Of a stretch of DNA of 64,000 bases, positions 55,843-64,000 are shown in pieces. The position numbers and the translations under genes are program-made. The DNA is from Alphaproteobacteria bacterium (GTDB lineage Bacteria; Pseudomonadota; Alphaproteobacteria; TMED109). The first letter of the stretch is position 1, and every line of letters begins with the position of its first letter. Location of the stretch: contig JAJEGJ010000020.1 in NCBI GenBank assembly GCA_022819905.1, positions 1-64,000 on the forward strand, read 5' to 3'. The notes beneath the pieces are model-generated. The model had not been told where the DNA came from. It did not search any database and was given only the letters and a program-made list of their open reading frames with translations.

Positions 55843-57414
55843 CTATGCCGCCGCTACGCCGCTGACCGGTGAATACGGATGTACGGCGCCGAAACACTCC
55901 CCGTCGACCGTGATCGCCACGCCGGAAGGATTGGCGTACATGGAAGGAAACGTGGTCGGACTCCAGGCAGTCGATGGGGCAACGGTATTGATCGCGGCAG
56001 CCACGGCGGTGTCGAGGCGTCCATCATGAACCAGTGTGTCGATGTCGCTCGCGTCGAGTCTTGGATGGGCAAGCGCGGTTTCCAGGTCCATACCGAAGTC
56101 GTTCGTAAAGGATGCGAGCTGAAACACTGCCGGCATGATCTTGCGGCCGCCTGAAGCACCGTATCCAAACCATGGCGCGCCATTTCGCGTCGCCACCACG
56201 GGACACATGTTGGACAACGGACGCTTGCCGGGGGCCAGCGAATTGGGCCTGCCCGGCCGCGGGTCGAACCAGTTGATGCCGTTGTTCATCAGGATTCCGC
56301 TGCTCGGCAGCACCATTCGTGAGCCGAACGGAGACAGCAGTGTCGACGTCAGCATGACGAGGTTGCCATCGGCGTCGGCTGCGGAGATATGGGTTGTGCA
56401 GCTCTGGGTGCCGTCATCACCGGCATGCCCCATGCTTTCGAGCCTTGCCCGATAGGCATCGACCAGCGCTTTGGCGTAGGCACAATAGGTGTCGGCGTCC
56501 GGCTCGCGCGAATCAAAGCCCGGAAGCCGCGACAGGGCCTGCACGAACGTCGGCCCGGCGGTCAGACCTCGGGGTAGATGGTAGACCGCTTCCCCGCGTG
56601 CGAGCTGGAGCGGCTCCGTGAGTCGGGCCGAATACGCCGCAAGGTCTGCCTCCGAAAGGTAGCCGCCCGCTGCCTGCACGTCGGTTGCCACCGACCGGGC
56701 CAGCGTTCCTTCATAGAGGCTCCGTGGGCCCTCGTCGGCCAGCACCCGCAACGATTGCGCCAATGCCTGCATCGAAAGAAACGACGTCGTCGTCTCCGGG
56801 AGCATCGACGGCGGCAATCCGCCCGGCAGCCAGACGGCTCCGGAAGCAGGGTACCGGGCCAGCAAACCGGCCTCCGCAGCAACCTGAAGGGTGGTCCACC
56901 ACGTCACGCGGTGCCCCCGGTCCGCGAGTTCGATGGCGGGGTGGACGAGATCAGACCACGGCCTGCGCCCGAATGTCGCAGCCGCCAATCCGTAGCCCGC
57001 GACGGCGCCCGGGACTGCTATCGATTTGGGGCCGTGAATGTTGGCGTCGTTCTTCACCTCCGGCCATCCGAACATCTCGGCCCCGTGGGAGCCGGTCAGC
57101 GGGTAGTCGGCAGGGTCGAGCTGACCGGGGGCGACCATGCCGAAGTCGATGACCTTCACGGCGTGCTCTGAAGCGATGTAGGCAACCATGAAGCCGCCGC
57201 CACCCAACCCGCTCATCCACGGCTCAGTGACGGACAGAGCGAGCGCGGTGGCGATGGCCGCATCCACGGCGTTTCCGCCGCTTTCGAACATGTCCGCGCC
57301 GATCCCCGCCGCTTCGGCTTCCTGTGCGACCACGACTCCCTTGCGGCCGCGCCTGGCGGGCTTGGTGATGGTCCAGTTCTCAAACGGGGCTGGCGACCGC
57401 GCGGTGGCGTTCAT
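55843..57414 (-). CDS. gamma-glutamyltransferase family protein
   Basis: 523 aa. The nucleophilic Thr is in SCTTHISAADADGN, and GRPNSLAPGKRPLSNMCP with the GGRKIMPAVFQ segment are family marks. EPWMSGLGGGGFMVAY is the standard N-terminal motif. The N-terminus has no signal peptide, so this is a cytosolic member rather than the classical periplasmic GGT; such proteins can hydrolyse other gamma-glutamyl or cephalosporin-like amides. The proenzyme self-cleaves before the Thr. Confidence 0.88.
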   Translation of the reverse strand: MNATARSPAPFENWTITKPARRGRKGVVVAQEAEAAGIGADMFESGGNAVDAAIATALALSVTEPWMSGLGGGGFMVAYIASEHAVKVIDFGMVAPGQLDPADYPLTGSHGAEMFGWPEVKNDANIHGPKSIAVPGAVAGYGLAAATFGRRPWSDLVHPAIELADRGHRVTWWTTLQVAAEAGLLARYPASGAVWLPGGLPPSMLPETTTSFLSMQALAQSLRVLADEGPRSLYEGTLARSVATDVQAAGGYLSEADLAAYSARLTEPLQLARGEAVYHLPRGLTAGPTFVQALSRLPGFDSREPDADTYCAYAKALVDAYRARLESMGHAGDDGTQSCTTHISAADADGNLVMLTSTLLSPFGSRMVLPSSGILMNNGINWFDPRPGRPNSLAPGKRPLSNMCPVVATRNGAPWFGYGASGGRKIMPAVFQLASFTNDFGMDLETALAHPRLDASDIDTLVHDGRLDTAVAAAINTVAPSTAWSPTTFPSMYANPSGVAITVDGECFGAVHPYSPVSGVAAA

Positions 57415-57575
57415 CAGAACTTCCTCTCAAGCTGAAGCTGGGACTCGGGCCGGCCGGGTTTCGGAACCGTTGGGAGTCCGCGACGAACGCTTCGTGGCGT
57501 CGATTCACCGCGGACAGACATGGGTACGAACGCGCGCGACCCGGAAGTCCGGAGAGACGGCCGTCGCCCCGCTGA

Positions 57576-59288
57576 TCATGTCCCGATGGCCGCACTCTGC
57601 TCCTGGATGTGGTGATTCAGGATATGGTCATTTTCAGAGTAATCGACAGGGCAATCAATCAAATGTACTCCCGGGCTGGACAAGCATGTCGAGAGCAGGG
57701 AGGCGAGTTCCTCGGTGCTCGCGACGCGATGTCCGGCGGCTCCGTAACTCTCCGCATAAACGCGAAAATCAGGATTTCCGTACTCGAGGCCCCAGTCCGA
57801 GAAGCCCATGTTCGCTTGTTTCCAGCGGATCATCCCGTAGGCACCGTCATTGAGGATCAGACAGGTCAGGTCCATTTTCAGGCGAACCGCGGTCTCGATT
57901 TCCTGCGAGTTCATCATGAACCCTCCATCGCCGCAGATGGCCAACACCTTGCGGTCGGGATGGACGAGGCGGGCGGCCATGGCCGACGGTAGTCCTGCAC
58001 CCATGGTCGCAAGGGCATTGTCGAGGAGCACGGTGTTCGGGCCGCGGGCGCGGTAGTTGCGGGCGAACCAGATCTTGTACACCCCGTTGTCGAGACACAC
58101 GATCCCGTCATCGGGCATGACGCTTCGGACGTCTCGCACCAGGCGCTGCGGATAGATTGGAAACCTGCTGTCGTCCTCGCCCTCGGCCATGCTGGCATCG
58201 TGGTGAGCCTTGATGGCACCCATGCGATCGAAATCCCAGGATGTTTCTTCAAGTTCCAGCAGCCGGCTGATTCGCCAGATGGAATTGGCGATGTCACCCA
58301 CGACTTCGATTTGCGGGAAATAGACAGGGTCCACCTCGGCGGACCGGAAGTTCACGTGGATGACGGCGGTGCCTCGGGCCACGCGAACCGGGTCGACATC
58401 CGACTGGTGCGGCCGTTCCTCGGGCCCCTCACCGCGGTGCATGAAGAACGGAGGTTTCTCGATCACGTCGTGGCCGACGTTGATCACCACGTCGGCGCTC
58501 TCGATCGCGCGATGCACGAAGTCGCCTGCCGACAGCGCCGCACATCCCATGAACAGAGGGTGAGCTTCGTCGATGACCCCCTTTCCGAGCTGCGTTGTGG
58601 CAAAGGGAATGCGAAACCGTTCGACCATCTCGGTCAACATGCGGCTGGTCAGCTTCCGGTTCCCTCCGGCACCGATCACAATGATCGGAGATTTGGCGTT
58701 GGCGATCCGCTCCACGGCCGCCCGCACCGCCTTCTCTTCCGCGATCGGGCGACGCACGTAGGAGGCGGCGACCGGACGCTCCAGCGTGGGTTCGCCGGCG
58801 ACATCCTCGGGCAGCTCGAGATGGACGGCGCCGGGCTTTTCCTCCTCGGCCTGTCGCAGAGCTTCACGGACACGGGTGGGAATGTTGTCGGCGGAAACGA
58901 TTTGATGTGCGTACTTCGTGATCGGCTTCATCATCTCGACCACGTCGAGGATCTGGAACTGGCCTTGCTTCGAGCGCTTCACCGGTTTCTGGCCGGTGAT
59001 CATCATCATGGGCATGCCGCCGAGGGTCGCGTACGCGGCGGCAGTGGTGAAATTCGTTGCCCCCGGCCCCAACGTTGAGAGACAGATCCCGGCCTTGCCG
59101 GTAAAGCGGCCATAGGTGGCCGCCATGAAGCCGGCCGCCTGTTCATGGCGAGTCAGCACCAGTTTGATCTTGCTGGATCGGGTCAAGGAGTCCAGGAAGT
59201 CCAGATTCTCTTCACCCGGGATTCCGAAGATCGTGTCGACACCTTCGGCCTCCAACGCGCTGACCAGCAGATCCGATGCCTTGCCCAT
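57576..59288 (-). CDS. acetolactate synthase-like thiamine diphosphate enzyme
   Basis: 570 aa. Catalytic Glu49 in LTRHEQAAGFMA, PGATNF, the Rossmann centre KSPIIVIGAGGNRKL, and the ThDP motif CGDGGFMMNSQEIETAVRLKMDLTCLILND. The layout matches acetolactate synthase large subunits; no regulatory ilvN is adjacent, so it may be a catabolic-type or a different 2-keto acid-condensing enzyme. An operator-like palindrome lies 11 bp upstream of its ATG, between Shine-Dalgarno and promoter. Confidence 0.87.
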   Translation of the reverse strand: MGKASDLLVSALEAEGVDTIFGIPGEENLDFLDSLTRSSKIKLVLTRHEQAAGFMAATYGRFTGKAGICLSTLGPGATNFTTAAAYATLGGMPMMMITGQKPVKRSKQGQFQILDVVEMMKPITKYAHQIVSADNIPTRVREALRQAEEEKPGAVHLELPEDVAGEPTLERPVAASYVRRPIAEEKAVRAAVERIANAKSPIIVIGAGGNRKLTSRMLTEMVERFRIPFATTQLGKGVIDEAHPLFMGCAALSAGDFVHRAIESADVVINVGHDVIEKPPFFMHRGEGPEERPHQSDVDPVRVARGTAVIHVNFRSAEVDPVYFPQIEVVGDIANSIWRISRLLELEETSWDFDRMGAIKAHHDASMAEGEDDSRFPIYPQRLVRDVRSVMPDDGIVCLDNGVYKIWFARNYRARGPNTVLLDNALATMGAGLPSAMAARLVHPDRKVLAICGDGGFMMNSQEIETAVRLKMDLTCLILNDGAYGMIRWKQANMGFSDWGLEYGNPDFRVYAESYGAAGHRVASTEELASLLSTCLSSPGVHLIDCPVDYSENDHILNHHIQEQSAAIGT

Positions 59289-59690
59289 GATGATTCTCCT
59301 GTACCGGTTGGTACATGGTTCTAGCGGTGAGACGGGCGGGAGCCTAGTTTCCGAAACAGCCGTCGGTTGCCCGAGACGGGGCCGTGTCGCGAAACACTGC
59401 AGACTCGTTGGCTGCGGCTGGTGTGACCGCTATCGCCGCGGGGAGCTTCTCGCGGTCCCCGGGCTGACGACGTAGGCCGGTGCGCTTGCCGCCGAAGGCG
59501 ACCGAGCGGACCGGAGAGTCTCTGCCGCCTACGGTGTCGTCGACCGGCGGGCCTAGCGGCGCCTTCGCGGCCCCGGTCCGCGGAACCGACGGCTTGATCC
59601 GCCGGCCGCGGGGCCGCAGTTTGAAATCTGCCTGAGGACGTTCTCTCGGGCGCCAGCTACCTACGCGCCGACCGGCGTACCGGGGAACAC
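59289..59690. other. GC-rich divergent intergenic region
   Basis: 402 bp between the acetolactate synthase-like gene (minus) and pdxH (plus). It holds the palindrome above and, at 59567-59617, an inverted repeat GCGGCCCC...GGGGCCGC with nested short repeats, followed by AGTTTGAAATC. It could form a stable hairpin in RNA, but no T-run follows. No RNA gene was recognised. Confidence 0.4.
59300..59315. promoter_or_regulatory. palindromic candidate operator at the acetolactate synthase-like gene
   Basis: TGTACC and GGTACA form perfect 6-bp arms around GGTT (59300-59315). The last base of the left arm touches the ribosome-binding site AGGAG (59296-59300) of the gene starting at 59288. Short symmetric sites of this kind are common for TetR-type repressors. 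No regulator gene is adjacent in the window. Confidence 0.4.
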
Positions 59691-60302
59691 ATGGAAGATA
59701 GACCGATTACACCATTGCCAGTGGTCGAAGACCCGATCGAGCTGCTGCAATCCTGGCGTGCCGACGCCGAAAGAGAAGAGACACAGGGCCCGTCGGCCGC
59801 ATGCCTCGCGACCGTGGGAGAGAACGGCGCGCCGGCAGCGCGAATGGTGCTGGTCAAGGCAATCGACGCAAGTGGCCTGGTGTTCTACACGAACACCGAA
59901 AGCCGGAAAGGCAAGGAGCTCAAGGGAAACCCGAACGCCGCGCTGGTCATCCACTGGCCGGTGCTGGGCCGGCAGGTAAGGGTCGAAGGCGCGGCGGTGC
60001 CTGTGAGCGATGAAGAAGCTGATCGCTATTTTGCGTCCCGACCTCGCGGGAGTCAGATCAGCGCGTGGGCAAGTGCGCAATCGAGCGTGCTGGCAGGCGG
60101 GCTGGAAGAATTGAGCCGACAGTTCGAGGAGACCGCGGAGCAATTCTCAGGCAGGCCCGTGGACCGTCCCTCCCACTGGACGGGGTATCGAATCGCGGTG
60201 GCTCGGATTGAGTTTTGGCGCCATCGTGACGATCGCCTGCACGAACGCCTGCGGTACGTGCGAGCCGGGGAGGGGTGGCGGCACGAGCGGCTGGCCCCCT
60301 AG
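59691..60302 (+). CDS. pdxH: pyridoxamine 5'-phosphate oxidase
   Basis: 203 aa FMN-dependent enzyme making PLP. It has the ATVGENGAPAARMVLVKAID and FYTNTESRKGKELKGNP segments, the EGAAVPVSDEEADRYFASRPRGSQISAWAS motif and C-terminal EFWRHRDDRLHERLRY. Length and motifs are standard. It is monocistronic here, divergent from the acetolactate synthase-like gene. Confidence 0.95.
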   Translation: MEDRPITPLPVVEDPIELLQSWRADAEREETQGPSAACLATVGENGAPAARMVLVKAIDASGLVFYTNTESRKGKELKGNPNAALVIHWPVLGRQVRVEGAAVPVSDEEADRYFASRPRGSQISAWASAQSSVLAGGLEELSRQFEETAEQFSGRPVDRPSHWTGYRIAVARIEFWRHRDDRLHERLRYVRAGEGWRHERLAP

Positions 60303-60487
60303 GCAGGGACGGCTGCAATCGGGTGGGCAAGGAGCGGGCTCAGTTACGGGAGTGGCGGGAAGAGGCTGGAGCGCCGCGTCGCGCACGTGCGCCGCGGGAT
60401 CCGTTCCGTTGCGTCAGGACGGTTCCTGGACCGTAGACAGGTCGCACATCCGGTCGGAGCAGGAGGGGGGCACTGGGGAGTGCACAT

Positions 60488-61168
60488 TCATTGGCGGTTC
60501 CCGGCTGCAAGCGGTGGTGGTCGCCTGCCTTCGGTCCGGGCCCGCTCGAGCCAATCCAGGCCCTCGTCGTAGCAGCCCTTGAGCAGCTCGGACCGATCGG
60601 CTCCGGTTCCCCCGTACTTTGGGATGAACAGCTTGAATTGCTCGATGTAGCGGCGTGCGGCGTCCAGGACTTCCTCGCCCCGGACGGTGTGGGAGAGCTC
60701 ATGGGCACTCCAGCAGTCCACGAGAAGCTCGTCGCCCGACTGCAAAGCGATATGCCCATACTCGTGCAGGAAGAAGAACTTTGACGCGCTCGGGTAGCGT
60801 CGTTCGATGGCCACGACGCGTTGCAGGCAGTAGTAGATCCGGCCTTGGGCTTCGGCGATTGCGATCCCGCCGCCAGTCCGGGCGCAGTTGGGGATCAGGT
60901 GAGCTTCAGGGACGGCGATGCGCCCACCCGAATCTCCGTCGTCCGCCAGTGCTTCTCCCGGGCCGCGTGCCAGTACTGCAGCGAGCGCCAGGAGGATCAC
61001 CGCCGCCAGCCTCAGGCTGCGCTCCGCGAGGGCGTCGACGCCGAGGCGCGAACTTCGTGCACGAGTCCGTGCGAACGCGGCATCCCACTGGCCTGCAAGC
61101 GCCATTCGCGTTTTCCGGGGACCAGCAAGGGATAATCCTGACCGCCTGGCTGGTCGTGAGGGGTTCAT
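60488..61168 (-). CDS. exported HExxH metallopeptidase-like protein
   Basis: About 226 aa from ATG 61168 (ATG 61105 possible). A hydrophobic segment (about 51-70, SLRLAAVILLALAAVLARGP) makes a signal peptide or anchor. The zinc motif is H135-E136-YG-H139 in FFLHEYGHI, followed by GDELLVDCWSAHELSH, which recalls the ELQADC segment of neutral zinc peptidases such as YpfJ. Two cysteines near 95-114 may pair. The activity is not proven and no family is named with certainty. Confidence 0.72.
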   Translation of the reverse strand: MNPSRPARRSGLSLAGPRKTRMALAGQWDAAFARTRARSSRLGVDALAERSLRLAAVILLALAAVLARGPGEALADDGDSGGRIAVPEAHLIPNCARTGGGIAIAEAQGRIYYCLQRVVAIERRYPSASKFFFLHEYGHIALQSGDELLVDCWSAHELSHTVRGEEVLDAARRYIEQFKLFIPKYGGTGADRSELLKGCYDEGLDWLERARTEGRRPPPLAAGNRQ

Positions 61169-61274
61169 GCGATGTACCGTCCGGCATCTCCTGCCCGACG
61201 CAATTGTTCCCTGTGCCCCCGCGCCATCCCTGCGGTACTTGGTCTTGTCATCCGGCTGACCGGCTGAGGATCGG

Positions 61275-61730
61275 TCATGCCGGGTAATGGACGGCGATCC
61301 CTTCCACGATGCAGGCGGGCCGCTCTGCCCCGTCGATTTCCACAGTGGATCGATTCTCCACCTTGACTCCGCCCTTGAAGTCTTCCACACGCAGGATTTC
61401 CAAGCGGCTCCGAATCTTGTCACCCGGTCGAACCGGCGTGAGAAACCGCAGGCGGTTGGCGCCGTAGTTGATGGTGCGGGCGATTCCCTCGACCTTGAGG
61501 ATCTCTGACGTGAAGTAACTGATCAGCGATAGCGTCAGGAACCCATGCGCAATCGTCGTCCCGAATGGACCCGATTCCGCCCGTTCGGTATCGACGTGGA
61601 TCCATTGGTAGTCAGCAGTTGCTTCGGCAAATCGGTCGATGCGGTCCTGGTCCATTTCCAGCCATTGGCTGGTTCCGATCTCTTTCCCTGCAAAGCGGGG
61701 TAAATCTGCAAGCGCAATAACAGTCGGCAT
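61275..61730 (-). CDS. MaoC-family (R)-specific enoyl-CoA hydratase-like protein
   Basis: 151 aa hotdog-fold protein. The hydratase motif is ATADYQWIHVD with Asp and His, then GPFGTTIAHGFLTLSLIS and the FLTPVRPGDKIRSRLEI strand, matching the PhaJ/NodN-like MaoC group that hydrates (R)-enoyl-CoA. Cytosolic. It could supply PHA or lipid intermediates; the gene stands near an exported protein, with 107 bp between them. Confidence 0.88.
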   Translation of the reverse strand: MPTVIALADLPRFAGKEIGTSQWLEMDQDRIDRFAEATADYQWIHVDTERAESGPFGTTIAHGFLTLSLISYFTSEILKVEGIARTINYGANRLRFLTPVRPGDKIRSRLEILRVEDFKGGVKVENRSTVEIDGAERPACIVEGIAVHYPA

Positions 61731-62080
61731 CGTGGCTTTGCTCCGAAGCTTGATTGGCGGTGACGCGAGGTGGGTTGATCTGACTTCGTGTCGCGGTCAC
61801 AGGCGAACCCCGGTCACGCGGACTTGGGCCACCTCCCGTCGTTCGCGAATCCTAGCAGCACACTTGTCATGGCGGCGGGCCGTGTCCGATACGGCGTGCG
61901 AAGGTTAGGGTGGCCTGGGTGCCGATGATGTCGACCGCCCTTGCCGACCCGATCCGATTACCCAAGCAGGCGAAATGGCATGGCAGGTGCAGGTTTCAGG
62001 CTCTTCCTTCCGCCCTGAAACCAGAGGCGCGCCTTTCACTCTCAAGCGGGTATAGTGCTGCTGTTGCAGGAGCTTGGCGC
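61731..62080. other. divergent intergenic region
   Basis: 350 bp between the MaoC-like gene (minus) and msrB (plus). It holds a 9-bp inverted repeat (61992-62022, listed separately) and a TATAGT at 62051-62056 that resembles a -10 box for msrB, though no matching -35 element is seen at 16-18 bp. No RNA gene found. Confidence 0.4.
61992..62022. repeat. perfect inverted repeat upstream of msrB
   Basis: GGTTTCAGG (61992-62000) and CCTGAAACC (62014-62022) are perfect 9-bp arms around a 13-base loop, about 30 bp before a TATAGT. There is no T-run for a terminator, so an operator or RNA hairpin is more likely. Confidence 0.4.
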
Positions 62081-62512
62081 ATGGACCACGACTGGAAGGA
62101 CGTAGCCGATCGGGATGCGTACTGGCACGAGCGGTTGTCGCCCGAGGCGTACGCCATTACCCGCATGGCCGCGACCGAGCGTGCATTCAGCGGGCGTTAT
62201 TGCGATGAGAAACGCCCGGGCACGTATGTTTGCGTTTGCTGCGGAACGTCGTTGTTCGCCTCAGATGCGAAGTTTGACTCCGGGACGGGATGGCCGAGCT
62301 TCACGGGACCTCTTGCCGAGACTTGTGTGACGGAACGTACGGACACGAGCTTCGGAATGATCCGAACCGAAGTGCTGTGCCAGGCATGCGATGCGCACCT
62401 CGGCCACGTCTTTCCCGATGGCCCTCCGCCTACCGGACAGCGTTATTGCCTGAATTCCGCCGCACTGGTACTGCACCCCTCAGACGGAACGCCGCCTGAT
62501 CAGCCGAGCTGA
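62081..62512 (+). CDS. msrB: peptide-methionine (R)-S-oxide reductase MsrB
   Basis: 143 aa from ATG 62081, with AGGAG 9 bp upstream. Zinc cysteines are C51/C54 (YVCVCCG) and C100/C103 (LCQACDAHLGHVF); the catalytic Cys is C123 in RYCLNSAAL, and SGTGWPSF is the substrate loop. It repairs methionine-R-sulfoxide in proteins, cytosolic. The loop Thr in place of a Cys implies no classical resolving Cys at that site. Confidence 0.94.
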   Translation: MDHDWKDVADRDAYWHERLSPEAYAITRMAATERAFSGRYCDEKRPGTYVCVCCGTSLFASDAKFDSGTGWPSFTGPLAETCVTERTDTSFGMIRTEVLCQACDAHLGHVFPDGPPPTGQRYCLNSAALVLHPSDGTPPDQPS

Positions 62513-62536
62513 TTCAGCAGGCCTGCCCCCAAAGAG

Positions 62537-63526
62537 TTGCCGTTGGCGTTGAGTGACACGCGGGTTCGCGTGGGTGTCGTGGGAACCGGCCGCTGGGGCC
62601 GGAACCTGGCGCGGAACTTTCACGGGATCGGGTGCCTGGCGGGGTTGTGCGATTCGGCCTCGGAAGCACTTCGTACAGCTGCGCTCGGGTGTCCGTCGGT
62701 GCCCGGCCATGGCGATGCGAAAGAGCTCATCAATTCCGGGGATGTCGATGCAGTTGCCATCGCGACACCGGCCGGCACCCATCACGACATCGCCGCATCG
62801 GCTCTGGCTGCGGGCCTGCACGTGTTCGTCGAAAAACCGATGACCACCGACCTTGCCGCTGCGAAGGCGCTGGTGGCCGATGCGAGCTGTTCAGGATTGC
62901 AGCTGGTGACAGGACACTTGCTGCATTACCACCCGGCATTTCAGTCGTTGCTGTCGCTGGTGCGCAGCAACCGCCTCGGGGCGCTGCACAGCATCGTGAC
63001 CAGCAGACTCGTCCCGGGGCCAGCGGTCCCGCGGGAACATGTCCTGTGGGAGTTCGCTCCACATGATGTTGCGATGATCCTCGCATGTGCCGGCGCGCTG
63101 CCGTCATCGGTTCGCTGCTCCGGCCCCGATCCCTATTCGGGTGGCTCGGCCGCCGCGGAATGCTCAATCGAGCTTTGCTTCAGGACCGGTCTCAGGACTC
63201 GGACAACCGTTTCCTGGCGCAGCGATTCGAAGGTGCAGCGCTTCGAGGTGCAAGGCGAAACCGGTTCGGCGGTATTTGACGACGTGGCGCCCGCGGAAAC
63301 GAAGTTGAGGCTGACAGCTGCCGGTCAGCCCCCGCGTGCGATACGCTTTCCCTCGCAGGAGCCCCTGGCTGCCGAATGCATCGCTTTCGTGGAAGCTGTC
63401 AAGACCGGTGTGGCCCCACTGAGCGGAGCATCCGAAGGACTACGTGTGATGACCGTCCTGGATGCCTGTTTCCGCTCGCTTAACGAGGAACGGACGGTGC
63501 TGCTGCAGACACCGGAAAACGGATGA
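62537..63526 (+). CDS. Gfo/Idh/MocA-family oxidoreductase
   Basis: 329 aa from TTG 62537 (TTG 62543 or 62549 also fit). Rossmann motif GVVGTGRWGRNL, ATPAGTHHDIA and the EKPM motif (catalytic Lys) at about residue 100, then GHLLHYHPAF. The stop overlaps the aminotransferase start by 4 bp (ATGATGG region). The combination is like WbpB with WbpE, which make 3-amino sugar nucleotides, but the exact product is not set. Confidence 0.88.
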   Translation: MPLALSDTRVRVGVVGTGRWGRNLARNFHGIGCLAGLCDSASEALRTAALGCPSVPGHGDAKELINSGDVDAVAIATPAGTHHDIAASALAAGLHVFVEKPMTTDLAAAKALVADASCSGLQLVTGHLLHYHPAFQSLLSLVRSNRLGALHSIVTSRLVPGPAVPREHVLWEFAPHDVAMILACAGALPSSVRCSGPDPYSGGSAAAECSIELCFRTGLRTRTTVSWRSDSKVQRFEVQGETGSAVFDDVAPAETKLRLTAAGQPPRAIRFPSQEPLAAECIAFVEAVKTGVAPLSGASEGLRVMTVLDACFRSLNEERTVLLQTPENG

Positions 63527-64000
63527 TGGGCCGGTCTTCGCCACAGCCCCCTGTAAGTCTACTTGACCCCGTAGGGCAGTACCAACGACTGCAGCCGGTG
63601 ATCGACGCGCGGATCGCGACGGTCCTGGGGCACGGCCGTTTCGTCAACGGGCCCGAGGTTGCGGAACTTGAAACCGCGCTCGCCGCCCAGTCAGGCGCAA
63701 AGCATGTCGTTGCAGTTGCCAATGGCACGGACGCGTTGAACATCGCGTTGCGCACGGAACAAATCGGTCCTGGTGATGCGGTATTCGTCCCGGCGTTCAG
63801 TTTCGTGGCGACTGGCGGTGCCGTTGCGCTGAACGGCGCGACCCCGATCTTTGTCGACATTGATCCTCGGACATTCGTGATGGATCCGGCGGTACTGGCC
63901 GACACGATCCGCCACGTGCGCTCGGCAGGGGATCTCGCCCCTCGCGCCGTGATGCCGGTTGACCTCTTCGGGCTGCCGGCTGACTACGGGCGCCTGGAAC
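63523..64000 (+). CDS. DegT/DnrJ/EryC1/StrS aminotransferase (partial, runs off the window)
   Basis: ATG at 63523 (ATGATGG, 4-bp overlap with the preceding stop); about 159 codons lie in the window without a stop. VSLLDPVGQYQRLQPVIDAR, GHGRFVNGPEVAELE, AVANGTDALNIAL (PLP-phosphate binding) and VDIDPRTFVMDP mark the sugar aminotransferase family, with WbpE as the closest that I recall. The active-site Lys lies beyond the edge. It is probably the start of a surface-polysaccharide gene cluster. Confidence 0.9.
   Translation, partial: MMGRSSPQPPVSLLDPVGQYQRLQPVIDARIATVLGHGRFVNGPEVAELETALAAQSGAKHVVAVANGTDALNIALRTEQIGPGDAVFVPAFSFVATGGAVALNGATPIFVDIDPRTFVMDPAVLADTIRHVRSAGDLAPRAVMPVDLFGLPADYGRLE

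Overview
The window is GC-rich, densely packed chromosomal DNA that reads as ordinary gene-rich chromosome of an alphaproteobacterium, most likely Rhodospirillales-like. The evidence is a HIG1-type twin-membrane protein upstream of etfBA, a DUF1476 ATPase zeta-type subunit facing purB, a System I cytochrome c maturation set including ccmI, a membrane-anchored cytochrome c552 of the CycM type, and the order rplU-rpmA-obg-proB-proA-nadD-rsfS-gpmI. I see no insertion sequence, phage gene, CRISPR array, rRNA or tRNA. The taxonomic placement is inferred from gene content and was not tested by any search.

Layout, left to right. 1-3441 (minus): a HIG1-like membrane protein, etfB-etfA, thrH and pncA, plus the first codons of another gene at the left edge. 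3669-10004: a lone cytochrome P450, an SDR oxidoreductase, a serine esterase, a small protein ending in an SSB-like acidic tail, a secreted protein of unknown function and a CaiB/BaiF CoA-transferase. 10085-11745: an HNH endonuclease and a PhyH dioxygenase. 11809-15843 (minus): ccmF-ccmG-ccmH-ccmI. 16472-18537: an EamA permease and a 3-hydroxyisobutyrate dehydrogenase. 18541-25271 (minus): a glutaryl-CoA dehydrogenase-like protein, a secreted protein, a dihydroorotase-like enzyme, a DEAD-box helicase and parE. 25443-29433: a TauD-type dioxygenase, an outer-membrane barrel, an ArsI/CadI-like VOC protein and an ornithine cyclodeaminase-family protein.

29802-40878 (minus) is a 12-gene co-directional run in which most junctions overlap or are under 20 bp: cycM, yejA-B-E-F, a hydroxyacid reductase, a PaaK-like ligase, then ccmA-B-C-D-E. 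Together with ccmFGHI about 14 kb away this gives a complete System I cytochrome c maturation apparatus, and two candidate client c-type cytochromes are in the window (cycM and a class II-like protein at 51649-52260). 40989-47959 (minus) is a ribosome/proline/NAD operon. 48213-57414 holds a cofactor-binding SDR lacking the catalytic Tyr, an enoyl-CoA hydratase-like protein and a haloalkane dehalogenase in tandem, then an NRDE protein, a cupin, the zeta-type subunit, purB and a gamma-glutamyltransferase. 57576-62512 has an acetolactate synthase-like enzyme with a palindrome at its 5' end, pdxH, a secreted HExxH protein, a MaoC hydratase and msrB. The right edge (62537-64000) opens a Gfo/Idh oxidoreductase plus DegT aminotransferase pair of the kind that makes amino-sugar nucleotides.

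I did not find a clearly novel multi-gene system. The best leads are single-gene anomalies: a non-SSB protein with a DDDIPF tail, a glutaryl-CoA dehydrogenase whose catalytic Glu is Lys, a dihydroorotase with a changed HxH motif, a complete haloalkane dehalogenase pentad, and a start-codon pattern in which all four NTG codons are used in 4-bp NTGA stop/start overlaps.
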